This document shows, in pieces, positions 45,829 through 53,328 of a stretch of DNA of 64,000 nt. Location: NCBI RefSeq assembly GCF_026651855.1, contig NZ_CP093280.1:5974501-6038500 (forward strand), given 5' to 3'. Position numbers and translations under genes: made by a program. This DNA comes from Pseudomonas silvicola. Its GTDB lineage: Bacteria > Pseudomonadota > Gammaproteobacteria > Pseudomonadales > Pseudomonadaceae. Every line of letters begins with the position of its first letter. Position 1 is the stretch's first letter. Under the pieces are notes generated by a model that saw nothing but the letters and a program-made list of their open reading frames with translations, had not been told where the DNA came from and searched no databases.

Positions 45829-45972
45829 ATGGCAAGGCATGGCAACTCGGGCTTCATGGCCCTTCTGGAAGTGCTCTTTGGCGGCAACATGATCAGTGGC
45901 ACGCTCAAGACCTTCGGATGGGTCGCCGCGTTTGCGGTGCTGCTTGCATTCTCGTTCCGGGCGCTGTCCTGA
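45829..45972 (+). CDS. Small single-helix membrane protein (47 aa)
   Basis: This short frame runs ATG to TGA and encodes MARHGNSGFMALLEV followed by a hydrophobic helix (TFGWVAAFAVLLAF) and a basic residue near the end. It begins 64 bp after the Fur-like gene and ends 19 bp before the PagL-like frame. No strong ribosome-binding site is seen. Its position and regular composition suggest a real small gene, but this is uncertain. Confidence 0.45.
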   Translation: MARHGNSGFMALLEVLFGGNMISGTLKTFGWVAAFAVLLAFSFRALS

Positions 45973-45991
45973 ACCGGCGGCGGACGAACAG

Positions 45992-46555
45992 GTGATCGCT
46001 CGGATTGCCGGCGCCGCCCTGGCCGCTGCCGCATTCGCCGTGCCGGTGCGCGCCTAGCCAGCGCAGGATTTCGAATCACGGCGCGTCTACGCTGAAGCCG
46101 GCGCCACCGACCATGGCGGCGGCCGCACGGAGTCGTTTACCGTCGGCGTGCTGTTGCCCTCGGCCTGGATACCCTTTGGCGCTGGCTCGCCTTGGTCGCT
46201 GCACTGGGATCTGCTCCTGAGCCAATGGCGTGCACCAGGCCCCGCCGGCAGCTGGCGCGATCACGTGCGGATCGGCGGCATCGCGGTGCTGCGCCGTGCC
46301 TTCGGTGGCGGCAATTCGCCCCGGTTCGCCGAGGCCGGGCTGGGCGCGACCGTACTCGACCGCAAATACGTCACCCCCACGCGCGCCTTCAGCAGCCATT
46401 TCCAGTTCACCGAAGTGATCGGTATCGGCCGCCGGTTCGGAACAAACCGCGCGCACGAGGTTTCCGTGCGCTACCAGCACTTCTCCAATGCCGGCATTGA
46501 AAAGCCCAACCTGGGCGAGAATTTCCTCCGGCTGCGCTATGCCATGCGCTTCTGA
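45992..46555 (+). pseudogene. pagL: PagL-like lipid A 3-O-deacylase interrupted by an in-frame TAG after the signal peptide
   Basis: A GTG start and a signal peptide (IARIAGAALAAAAFAVPVRA) are followed at once by TAG (46055-46057). The same frame then continues without a stop for 165 residues. The tail RYQHFSNAGIEKPNLGENF carries the PagL catalytic His, Ser and Glu; PagL is an outer-membrane enzyme that removes an acyl chain from lipid A. Because the TAG separates the signal from the barrel, any internal restart would give an unexported protein. Either the gene is dead or the amber codon (one change from CAG) is read through. One of four such ambers in this stretch. Confidence 0.78.
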
Positions 46556-46668
46556 GCTTCTCGGACGCACCGCGACAACGATTTTCCGCTCAAGCCGCAG
46601 TGGACGCGCCCGCAGGGAATCCTTTCGTCGAGCCGCAATATTTCTGCCGTTGATTCGTCAGCGTAAGC

Positions 46669-47259
46669 ATGGATACGACGCTGGATCAGCCATCCCTATG
46701 CGCCCTGATGATTGAGTAGAACCAACGCCTCGCAGAGATCATCGCTCGTGAGCGAGGTCGTCTGGGCAGTTTCATACGCCGACGGGTGCCAGACTCGGGC
46801 GAGGCGGAGGACATCCTGCAGGACGTCTTCTTCGATTTGGTGGAAGCCTACCGTTTGCCTAAGCCGATCAAGCAAGTCTGCGCCTGGCTGTTCCGCGTCG
46901 CACGCAATCGCATCGTCGATCGGTTTCGCAAGAAGCGCGAGGAACCCTTGCCCGGCGCATCGACGGCCACCGGGGACGAGCACGGCGACCATTGGCTGGA
47001 ACAGGCGCTTCCCAGCCTCGACGGTGGGCCGGAAGCCGCCTTTGCGCGCACCATATTGCTGGAAGCGATCTCGGTTGCACTGGATGAGTTGCCCGCCAGG
47101 CAACGCGACGTATTAATTGCCCACGAACTGGAGGGGCAGAGCTTCAAGGACATGGCCGCTCGAAGCGGCGTCAATGGCAACACCCTGCTGGGATGGAAGA
47201 GACGCGCGGTCCTGCACCTGCGCTCCCGGCTGCAACCGCTGTACGACGAACTTTTTTGA
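46669..47259 (+). pseudogene. ECF sigma factor with an in-frame TAG at codon 17
   Basis: From the ATG at 46669 the frame reads MDTTLDQPSLCALMIE, then TAG (46717-46719), then NQRLAEIIARERGRLG and FIRRRVPDSGEAEDILQDVF, which is sigma region 2. Region 4 is intact (ALDELPARQRDVLIAHELEGQSFKDMAARSGVN). A restart at GTG 46786 would yield 157 residues but lose the first helix of region 2. CAG to TAG is the single change needed. It lies 13 bp before a small membrane-protein gene that may be its partner; no canonical FecR-type anti-sigma is seen. Confidence 0.78.
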
Positions 47260-47272
47260 AGAGGACACAAAG

Positions 47273-47959
47273 ATGCTGAGGATGTTTCTGGGCGATCGAC
47301 TGGGAAGCAAGATCGGCCGTCTTGCCATGGCACTGGTCATGGTCGTGGGCATTGCCGCCGTGCGCGGGCTGGTCATAGTGTTGTGGAACTGGCTGATGCC
47401 CGCCCTGTTCGCCGGGGTGCGGCAGGTCGATTACTGGCAGGCCCTGGGTCTGTTGCTGCTCAGCAAGATCCTCTTTGGCGGCGGCCGTGGTCACTGGAAA
47501 GGACGTCGCCAGCACTGGGAAAGCCTGAGCCAGGAAGAGCGCGAGCAGTTGAAAAATCACTTCAAGAACCGTTGGAAAAACCGCTTCGGTATCGACAGGG
47601 GATGGACCCCCGCGCCAAGTTCCCGCACGCGGCACGGGTCCACAAGCCCCTTCCGCACAGTGACCGCCTTCGAGTGCGGAGCCAGGACGACAGCCCTGGC
47701 TGTGTCGCAAAATAAATTGACCAGATTTCGCAATGCTGATAGCGACTGGCACGCATACCCTGAGTTTGCCGGAGCGTTCAACCTTCTGCCCCTCACGGAA
47801 CATCCTGCCATCAGTGTGATTGCCCTGATGGTGGCCTTTTACAGACAGAACCCGACTACGCGGCCCCCGAGCATGTTGTCCATACCCCGGTCGGCGGTCG
47901 TACCCAAGGAGATTCGACATGGCTTCAGCCGATCACCCTCCCGACGTCATCGACGTTGA
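47273..47959 (+). CDS. Membrane protein adjacent to the ECF sigma factor; C-terminus probably altered
   Basis: The gene follows the sigma gene by 13 bp with a good AGAGGA site. The first half is coherent: two hydrophobic segments (IGRLAMALVMVVGIAAVRGL, YWQALGLLLLSKILFGGG), then a basic, charged helix (SLSQEEREQLKNHFKNRWKNRF). After about residue 105 the composition changes (GWTPAPSSRTRHGSTSPF), and the frame runs through promoter site C to a stop at 47957-47959. That suggests the original stop was lost by a small frameshift and the last 100 or so residues are not native. It could be a small modulator of the sigma factor; the function is unknown. Confidence 0.6.
   Translation: MLRMFLGDRLGSKIGRLAMALVMVVGIAAVRGLVIVLWNWLMPALFAGVRQVDYWQALGLLLLSKILFGGGRGHWKGRRQHWESLSQEEREQLKNHFKNRWKNRFGIDRGWTPAPSSRTRHGSTSPFRTVTAFECGARTTALAVSQNKLTRFRNADSDWHAYPEFAGAFNLLPLTEHPAISVIALMVAFYRQNPTTRPPSMLSIPRSAVVPKEIRHGFSRSPSRRHRR
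47704..47761 (+). promoter_or_regulatory. Five-copy regulon promoter element, site C (upstream of Fur-like 2 and SIP 2)
   Basis: AAATA, ATTGACCA and GCAATG (47730-47735) are followed after 20 nt by TACCCT (47756-47761). It lies inside the open frame of the preceding membrane-protein gene, which argues that the end of that frame is not native. The next ATG with a strong AAGGAG site is at 47919. Confidence 0.68.
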
Positions 47960-48501
47960 TGGCCGCCTTCGGACGCAAGCGCCAGCCCCGTCCGGCATCG
48001 AACCGGGCAGGCCGCGATACCGATGCGGTTGCCTGCGACAAGACTAACGAGGCAAGGGCCGAGCAGACACTGCGGCTGAAGGCGCATCACCTGCGGCCCA
48101 CGATCGCGCGGATTCGCGTGCTGGCCACATAGGAACAGGCGGCCCCCCGGTGTCTCGAAGCCACGCAGTTGCTGCGCACCCTCGTCCCGCAGGTCGAGCG
48201 TCTGACTCCGGCCACGGTCTACCGCGCGCTGAGCGAACTGTGGCAGGCGGGGTTGCTGGTCCGCAATCGGGGCGACCACGGCCGGGCACGCTACGGCATG
48301 AAACCCGACGGGCAAAGCGCCCCCCAGGACACCCTGGCCTGCCATTGCGGAACGCGGCTGGTTTTCATCGAGGACCCCGCCTTGCATGAGCACCTGCATT
48401 CGCTCGCGGGCGATGCGGGCTTCGATATCGACAAGGAGCCGGCCTTCACGATTTCCATGGCTCGTGCTGAATGCAGGAACGGCAACGAAGCTGGCCGGTA
48501 A
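47959..48501 (+). pseudogene. Fur-family regulator (copy 2) with in-frame TAG
   Basis: The frame from ATG 47959 (AAFGRKRQPRP) matches copy 1 (AAFGRRNKTSP) and continues to IARIRVLAT, TAG (48130-48132), EQAAPRCLEATQLLRTL and on to a normal C-terminus. Copy 1 reads KARTAVLTALERAAPNCLDTHELF at the same place, so TAG stands for Leu. One cysteine of the C-terminal pair is also changed (ARAEC against ACAGC). The best start signal is the ATG at 47919 with AAGGAG, which is in a different frame and ends after 42 codons, so a frameshift near the start is possible too. This is the weakest recoding case of the four. Confidence 0.75.
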
Positions 48502-48619
48502 GCGCCGGCACAGGTGCCGCGTGCGCCATTCCTGCCCGGTGGCGCCGGGCCGCAGCCGCCACGGTCCGCGCCGATCGCGCCACCGAATTCCCTGACGCTT
48601 CATCCGATAGGACAACGCC

Positions 48620-49396
48620 ATGATCGGCGACCTACTCCGGCGCATCGGGCGCAGCAAAGTCAACGCCACCATCGTGGCGGCGCAGCAGATCACGCCGCTG
48701 ATGCGCCCCCTAGTCCTGGGCGGTCCCGATGTGGCCGCATGGCTGTCCACCGCAGGCGTCGATGCGCCCGCGGCCTGGGTCAAGCTGACGGCGCCGGAAT
48801 GCGAAGGCCGCGGCTACACAATCCGCGCGCTGGATCGCGCCGCTGGCACCTTGCAGATCGACTTCGTGCTGCATGCCGACGAGCACGGCCAGGATCACGG
48901 TACCGTCTCCGGCTGGGTCCGGACGGCGCGTCCAGGCGATGAGGTGGGCCTGTCCGGTCCGCGCAGCGGCGGCTTTGCCCTGCTGCCGGATACGCGGTGG
49001 GTCTGGCTGGCCGCCGACGCCACCGCCTTGCCCGCGGTGCAGAGCATCCTGGCGACGATGCCGGCCGGCATGTCGATCTTCGCCTTGCCGGCGGTGCACG
49101 ACGAACACAAGCAGCAGAACACCGTCACGCATGCGCGACTGCAGACGGCCTGGCGCCATCAGTTGGAACCCGCGCACGCGCTGCGTGAAGCCGATCCCGT
49201 GCTCCAGACCATCGCGCAGTTGCGCGGCACGGGCCAGGTATGGATGGCCGGAGAAGCGGACTGGGTGCGCGGCTGGAAGCAGTACTGGACGCAATAGCGC
49301 CGGATGGATGGCGCGCGCATCAGTGGCAAGGGCTACTGGAAGCTGGGGCGCACGCGGCCATTGCGGGTGAAAGGGGCTACTGGCCGCCTGCGGTAG
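48620..49396 (+). pseudogene. Siderophore-interacting protein (copy 2) with in-frame TAG before the conserved C-terminus
   Basis: The first 225 codons give a normal SIP body (RGYTIRALDRAAGTLQIDFVLH, SGWVRTARPGDEVGLSGPRSGG). TAG at 49295-49297 is followed in frame by RRMDGARISGKGYWKLGRTRP and a stop at 49394-49396. From the Glu of WMAGEA to Lys of GYWK the spacing equals copy 1 (WVAAES to GYWK) with no gap. The TAG falls opposite a Glu. The segment after the TAG is thus genuine SIP sequence. Truncated protein would lack the last helix and strand of the NAD-binding half. Confidence 0.8.
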
Positions 49397-49404
49397 CGAG
49401 CGGC

Positions 49405-50199
49405 TCAAACAATCGCGCGCACGACGCCGCCGTCGACCCGCAGCGCCGCGCCGGTCGTGGCCGATGCCGGAACACCGCAGACGTAGGCGATCATCGCCGC
49501 CACCTCGCCAGGCGTCGCGAAGCGCTGGATCACCGAGGACGGGCGCGCCGTGGCGAAGAATTCGCGCTCCACCGCTGCGGCATCGACGCCGCGCTGCGCC
49601 GCCATCTGCGCCACGAATCCGCCGACGCCTTCCGAGGCGGTCGGTCCGGGCAGCACGCTGTTGACGGTGACGCCGGTGCCTGCGAGCGTCTCGGCCAGCC
49701 CGCGCGCCACCGCCAGCAATGCGGTCTTGGTCATGCCGTAGTGGATCATCTCGGTCGGAATCTGCAGGGCCGACTCGCTCGACACGAACACGATCCGGCC
49801 CCAGTTGCGCGAGCGCATGTCGGGCACGTAGTGGCGCGAGAGCCGCACGCCGCTGAGCACGTTGGTCTCGAAGAAGCGCAGCCAGTCCGCGTCCGCAATC
49901 TGCTCGAACGGCTTGGGCTCAAAGATGCCGAGGTTGTTGACCAGCACATCCACCTCGCCGAGCTGGCCGACCAGCGCCTCGCAACCCGCGCTGCGGCCCA
50001 GGTCCGCCGCAATGCCGGCGATGGCCGCATCGGGAAACTCGCGCCGCAGCGCCTCCACCGCAGCGTCGACACGCGACTGGGTCCGTCCATTCACGGTGAC
50101 GCTGGCGCCCTCGGCCGCCAGCGCTCGTGCGGTGGCCAGCCCGATGCCGGCCGTCGAGGCGGTCACCAATGCGCGCTTTCCTGTCAGTCCAAGGTCCAT
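49405..50199 (-). CDS. Classical short-chain dehydrogenase/reductase
   Basis: The 264-residue enzyme has every SDR landmark: TASTAGIG cofactor loop, NNLG, catalytic Ser in FVSSES, Tyr-x-x-x-Lys in HYGMTK, and VNSVLPGPT. It lies on the opposite strand to SIP copy 2 and converges on it, and is divergent from the membrane-protein gene at 50399. The substrate is unknown. Confidence 0.93.
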   Translation of the reverse strand: MDLGLTGKRALVTASTAGIGLATARALAAEGASVTVNGRTQSRVDAAVEALRREFPDAAIAGIAADLGRSAGCEALVGQLGEVDVLVNNLGIFEPKPFEQIADADWLRFFETNVLSGVRLSRHYVPDMRSRNWGRIVFVSSESALQIPTEMIHYGMTKTALLAVARGLAETLAGTGVTVNSVLPGPTASEGVGGFVAQMAAQRGVDAAAVEREFFATARPSSVIQRFATPGEVAAMIAYVCGVPASATTGAALRVDGGVVRAIV

Positions 50200-50307
50200 G
50201 ATCGCTCTCCATCTATTAAGGACTTCTCAAGCTATCCGGTTCTTGCACGGCCATGTAGCGAAGTCTGGTCAGATTGTTCACTGATCCAGCCAAACCGTCA
50301 TGGCGGA

Positions 50308-50365
50308 ACTGAAAAATATTCTGGCTACTTTCCGCAATGACACATTGCGACAGGTTGAATATCGT
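50308..50365 (+). promoter_or_regulatory. Five-copy regulon promoter element, site D (upstream of 50399 gene)
   Basis: AAATA, TCTGGCTA and GCAATG (50334-50339) are followed after 20 nt by TATCGT (50360-50365). Here ATGACA with a 17-nt spacer makes the best -35 of the set. The coding start lies 33 nt after the -10-like box, which supports the ATG at 50399 rather than the upstream in-frame ATG at 50300. Confidence 0.75.
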
Positions 50366-50398
50366 CGAAGGAATCTCATTCTCGTTCAGGTTCGCCAC

Positions 50399-50854
50399 AT
50401 GTCATCTCATCGTTCAGTCCCCAGCGCCACAGGCCGCCTTTCTCCGGATGAAGCCAAAGCCCGCACGGCCGCGCTTTGGACCCTTGCCGCGCTGGGGCTC
50501 CTTCTCCACAACGTCCTGCACATCTTCTCGTATGTGGCCGAGCTGGCACGCACCGTGCGGGATGCAGCCCCCATCGAGCTGGAGATCTTTGACGCGGGTT
50601 CGCTCTGGGGCTACGCCGTCTCACTGACGCTGGTGGTTCTGCCTGCGCTGCTGTCCTGGTGCGGAAAGAGCAAGGGCAGCGCCTGGACCGCACTTGTTCT
50701 CGGTACCCTGCTGATACTCATGCACGCCGCTGCCGGCTGGTACCACGGGATTCACGATGGTGCGAGCTATCTGGCGTTCTCCGCCACCGTCGCAATGGTG
50801 CTGCCGGCGCTCTTCGCCATCCGCAGCAACTGGCGATGGATCGGCTCGCTCTGA
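50399..50854 (+). CDS. Four-helix inner-membrane protein of unknown function
   Basis: The 151-residue protein has about four membrane segments (TLAALGLLLHNVLHIFSYVA, GYAVSLTLVVLPALLSWC, ALVLGTLLILMHAAAGWYHG, AFSATVAMVLPALFAI). Several histidines lie in or near helices (HNVLH, HAAAGWYHGIH), which may bind a metal or heme. It is not recognised. Its own regulon promoter places it in the iron/efflux system, where a transport accessory or electron-transfer role is possible. Confidence 0.78.
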   Translation: MSSHRSVPSATGRLSPDEAKARTAALWTLAALGLLLHNVLHIFSYVAELARTVRDAAPIELEIFDAGSLWGYAVSLTLVVLPALLSWCGKSKGSAWTALVLGTLLILMHAAAGWYHGIHDGASYLAFSATVAMVLPALFAIRSNWRWIGSL

Positions 50855-50923
50855 CGGACGGCCAGGAAAATCTTTCGACCCGATGCAGGTCGTCAGATTT
50901 GGAAGCCACGAGATCCGATCGGC

Positions 50924-51784
50924 TCAAACCTGATCGGGGAGCACGATCACCGGCACGATTGCGGAATCTACTCCGCTTGCGGCGCTGCTGGCCATCCGAT
51001 CTGAAAGGTATCGCGCCGGCGGTTTGCCTACCGCCTTGCGGAACATGGTGACGAAGCCACTAGCGTTCTCGTAGCCGAGTTCCAGCGCCACGGTTTGCAC
51101 GCTTTCCCCCTTGGAGAGGCGCTGCAGCGAAAGGATCACATGCAGCTGCCGGCGCCAGCGCCCGAAACTCATGCCGATTTCCTGCAGCAGGAGCCGGCTC
51201 ATGCTGCGCTCGCTCATGCCGATACGGGTGGCCCAGTCCCCCATCGTGTTCTTGTCGGTGGGGTCGGCCAGCAGCAATTCCGCGAGCCTGCGCAAGCGCG
51301 GATCGCGTGGCATCGGCAGGTGCAGGTCCTCCACGGGGGCGGTGGACAACTCGTCCAGCAAGGTCGCGATCAGGCGGTCTTCCCGGCCCCCGGAGGCGTA
51401 CAACTCGGGGAAGCCCGCCGCCCGCAATAGCAACTCGCGCAACAACGGCGAGACCGAGATCGTGCAGCAGGTTTTCGGCAGGTCCGGCGCGGCATCGGGT
51501 TCGACGAACAGGCAATAGCACTCTGTCTCGCCCGAACCGCGCGCCGAGTGCGGCAAGTCTCCCGGTATCCAGACCGCGCATTGCGGCGGCACGATCCACA
51601 CGCCGTCCTCGATCTCGCAGTTGAGGATGCCGCGCACGGCATAGATCAACTGCGCCTTGCGATGGTGATGCGTCGCTGTCTCCCAATCCTTGGTGACCGT
51701 CGATGCATTCAGGGCGGCAACCGGCCGCGGGATGCTATCGACATCCCAGGTGGCAGTCAGCTCGCTGAATTCGGTGTTTGACAC
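50924..51784 (-). CDS. AraC-family regulator with N-terminal cupin domain
   Basis: The protein has 286 residues from a GTG preceded by GGGAG; the frame extends upstream to an ATG at 51871, but that part overlaps promoter site E. The cupin part has HHHRKAQLIYAVRG and WIPGDLPHSA. The C-terminal double helix-turn-helix is NTMGDWATRIGMSERSMSRLLLQEIGM and QTVALELGYENASGFVTMFRKAVGKPPARY. Such proteins activate from sites abutting the -35, which is exactly where the five-copy element lies. It is the leading candidate activator of that regulon. Confidence 0.92.
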   Translation of the reverse strand: MSNTEFSELTATWDVDSIPRPVAALNASTVTKDWETATHHHRKAQLIYAVRGILNCEIEDGVWIVPPQCAVWIPGDLPHSARGSGETECYCLFVEPDAAPDLPKTCCTISVSPLLRELLLRAAGFPELYASGGREDRLIATLLDELSTAPVEDLHLPMPRDPRLRRLAELLLADPTDKNTMGDWATRIGMSERSMSRLLLQEIGMSFGRWRRQLHVILSLQRLSKGESVQTVALELGYENASGFVTMFRKAVGKPPARYLSDRMASSAASGVDSAIVPVIVLPDQV

Positions 51785-51832
51785 GACAGTAATGATCTCC
51801 CTAATTGAAGGAAGCACCGCCAATTGGCTGTA

Positions 51833-51890
51833 CCAAATAATATTTTGGCCAACTTTCGCAATGACGTCCATCCCCTTGCTAAGTATCGTG
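51833..51890 (+). promoter_or_regulatory. Five-copy regulon promoter element, site E (between AraC and LysR genes)
   Basis: AAATA, TTTGGCCA and GCAATG (51859-51864) are followed after 20 nt by TATCGT (51885-51890), the same -10-like hexamer as site D. The orientation points to the LysR gene 128 nt downstream; the block also lies about 50 bp upstream of the divergent AraC start and could act in autoregulation. Confidence 0.72.
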
Positions 51891-52017
51891 AAGGTGAACG
51901 TGCCTGCTACCTCACCGACCCACGTTCACCACTGTCGAGCGCCCCCTCGGATCACCGGCGTCGGGACGCTAAATGCGACCTCTGACAACCCCATGCCAGA
52001 GAGGGGAGAGAGGCGAT

Positions 52018-52908
52018 ATGGAATTGCGACACCTTCGCTATTTTGTCGTTTTGGCCGAAGAACTGCATTTCACGCGGGCCGCCGAGCGCCTGCATATTGA
52101 GCAACCCCCTCTATCCCGCGCGATCAAGGAGCTTGAGGACGAGCTGGGGGTGGTGCTTTTCGACCGAAACCGCCGTGGCACCGCGCTGAGCGAAGCCGGT
52201 GCCGTCTTTTTGCAGGATGTTCGCCGTCTTTTCACCGTGCTGGAGCAGGCACGAGAGAATGCCAAGGCCGTAGGCTCGGGCTTGCGCGGCAGTCTACGCA
52301 TTGCGGTATCCGATGGGGCGATCGATCCACGGTTATCGTCATTTCTAGCCCGATGTCGTGCAGAAGAGCCAGAGATCGAGATCCGTCTATCAGAAGTACC
52401 TTTGGCCGAGCAGTTGCGCGGCCTGCGTTCGGGCGACTTCACGATCGGGTTCGCGCATACGCCCGATGTCGGTGAGAGCATTGTTGCTGAACCCATCTGG
52501 CAAGACCCGCTGGTGATCGCCGTGCCCGCCCGACACGCACTGCTGGCTTACAAGGAGGTTCCACTCCACGAACTCGGAGGGCATCCGCTTGTCTTACGCG
52601 ACCCGCACACATGTGAGGGCTATTGCCGAGAGCTGGGACGCCTCCTGCAGGCGGTGGAGCACAAGCTGAACGTCGTGGGGGAAGTGTCCTCGCTGGACAT
52701 GATGCTCACCTTGGTCGGTGCAGGCTATGGCGTCGGCTTCATGACAGCGACCAAGATTCCGGTCTCCCAACGGCCAGACGTGGTGATCCGTTCTCTGGCT
52801 ATGGATTCCGCCGTGATCACCACCTACCTGCTTCGGCCCGACAACGGCGATTTGCCGGCCTCGCTGGAGCGGTTTGTCGTTCGCCTACGCGACTCTTCGG
52901 GCGGCTGA
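52018..52908 (+). CDS. LysR-family regulator
   Basis: The 296-residue regulator begins MELRHLRYFVVLAEELHFTRAAERLHIEQPPLSRAIKELE, a textbook LysR helix-turn-helix, preceded by GGAGAG. The substrate-binding domain follows (GLRGSLRIAVSDGAIDPRLSSFL). It is downstream of promoter site E, so it may be a second-tier regulator of the cassette. An XRE gene converges on it 24 bp further on. Confidence 0.94.
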   Translation: MELRHLRYFVVLAEELHFTRAAERLHIEQPPLSRAIKELEDELGVVLFDRNRRGTALSEAGAVFLQDVRRLFTVLEQARENAKAVGSGLRGSLRIAVSDGAIDPRLSSFLARCRAEEPEIEIRLSEVPLAEQLRGLRSGDFTIGFAHTPDVGESIVAEPIWQDPLVIAVPARHALLAYKEVPLHELGGHPLVLRDPHTCEGYCRELGRLLQAVEHKLNVVGEVSSLDMMLTLVGAGYGVGFMTATKIPVSQRPDVVIRSLAMDSAVITTYLLRPDNGDLPASLERFVVRLRDSSGG

Positions 52909-52931
52909 CGGAGCCCCGCCGGCGCACACCC

Positions 52932-53240
52932 TCAAAGATCGGTTTCGGCACTCAGATTGCGTTCGGTCGCCGTCATCAGTTCAGCCGCGCTTATCCTGAG
53001 CGCCGTAGAAATTTTCAGTATGAGCGGAAGCGTGGGCACGTGCTCACCACGCCCGATCTTGCCCATGTGCGAGCGCGAAATGCCTGCCCGAGATGCGAAC
53101 TCGTCTTGCGCGATTCCTTCAGCGACACGCGCAGCGCGCACGGCTTGTCCGAAGGCTGACGCCGCCTCGGATTCATATGTCCATGTGCCAGGAGGACGGC
53201 CTGGCTTAATTGTCGGTTTTTGCACCAGCAGAAGCGTCAA
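52932..53240 (-). CDS. XRE-family helix-turn-helix protein
   Basis: The 102-residue protein has a Cro/C1-type domain (FGQAVRAARVAEGIAQDEFASRAGISRSHMGKIGRGEHVPTLPLILKISTAL) after a basic, Pro-rich N-terminus. It faces away from a truncated LysR gene. Small XRE proteins next to the integrase end are common in ICEs and may control the element, but this is inference. Confidence 0.88.
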   Translation of the reverse strand: MTLLLVQKPTIKPGRPPGTWTYESEAASAFGQAVRAARVAEGIAQDEFASRAGISRSHMGKIGRGEHVPTLPLILKISTALRISAAELMTATERNLSAETDL

Positions 53241-53328
53241 TCAATCCACCAAATTAACCACGTTAACTATGACGACGTTAACCTTCACTCTCAGACTTGT
53301 TGACTCATCTTTCTGACCAGATCGCTTC

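Noticed and set aside
46669-47259. The ECF sigma factor as reader of the five-copy promoter element
   Set aside because: ECF promoters have about 16-17 nt between the -35 and -10 boxes; here GCAATG is 20 nt from TANNNT and an extra upstream block is conserved, which fits an activator better. Also the sigma gene is interrupted.
51785-51871. The upstream ATG at 51871 as start of the AraC gene
   Set aside because: The extra 29 residues overlap promoter site E and are not cupin-like; the GTG at 51784 has GGGAG upstream.
38573-51890. The five-copy element as a repeated coding fragment, since one frame reads N-x-L-x-x-F-R-N in several copies
   Set aside because: The fixed distance to TANNNT and the placement upstream of genes is explained by promoters, and the downstream 20 nt are not conserved as amino acids.
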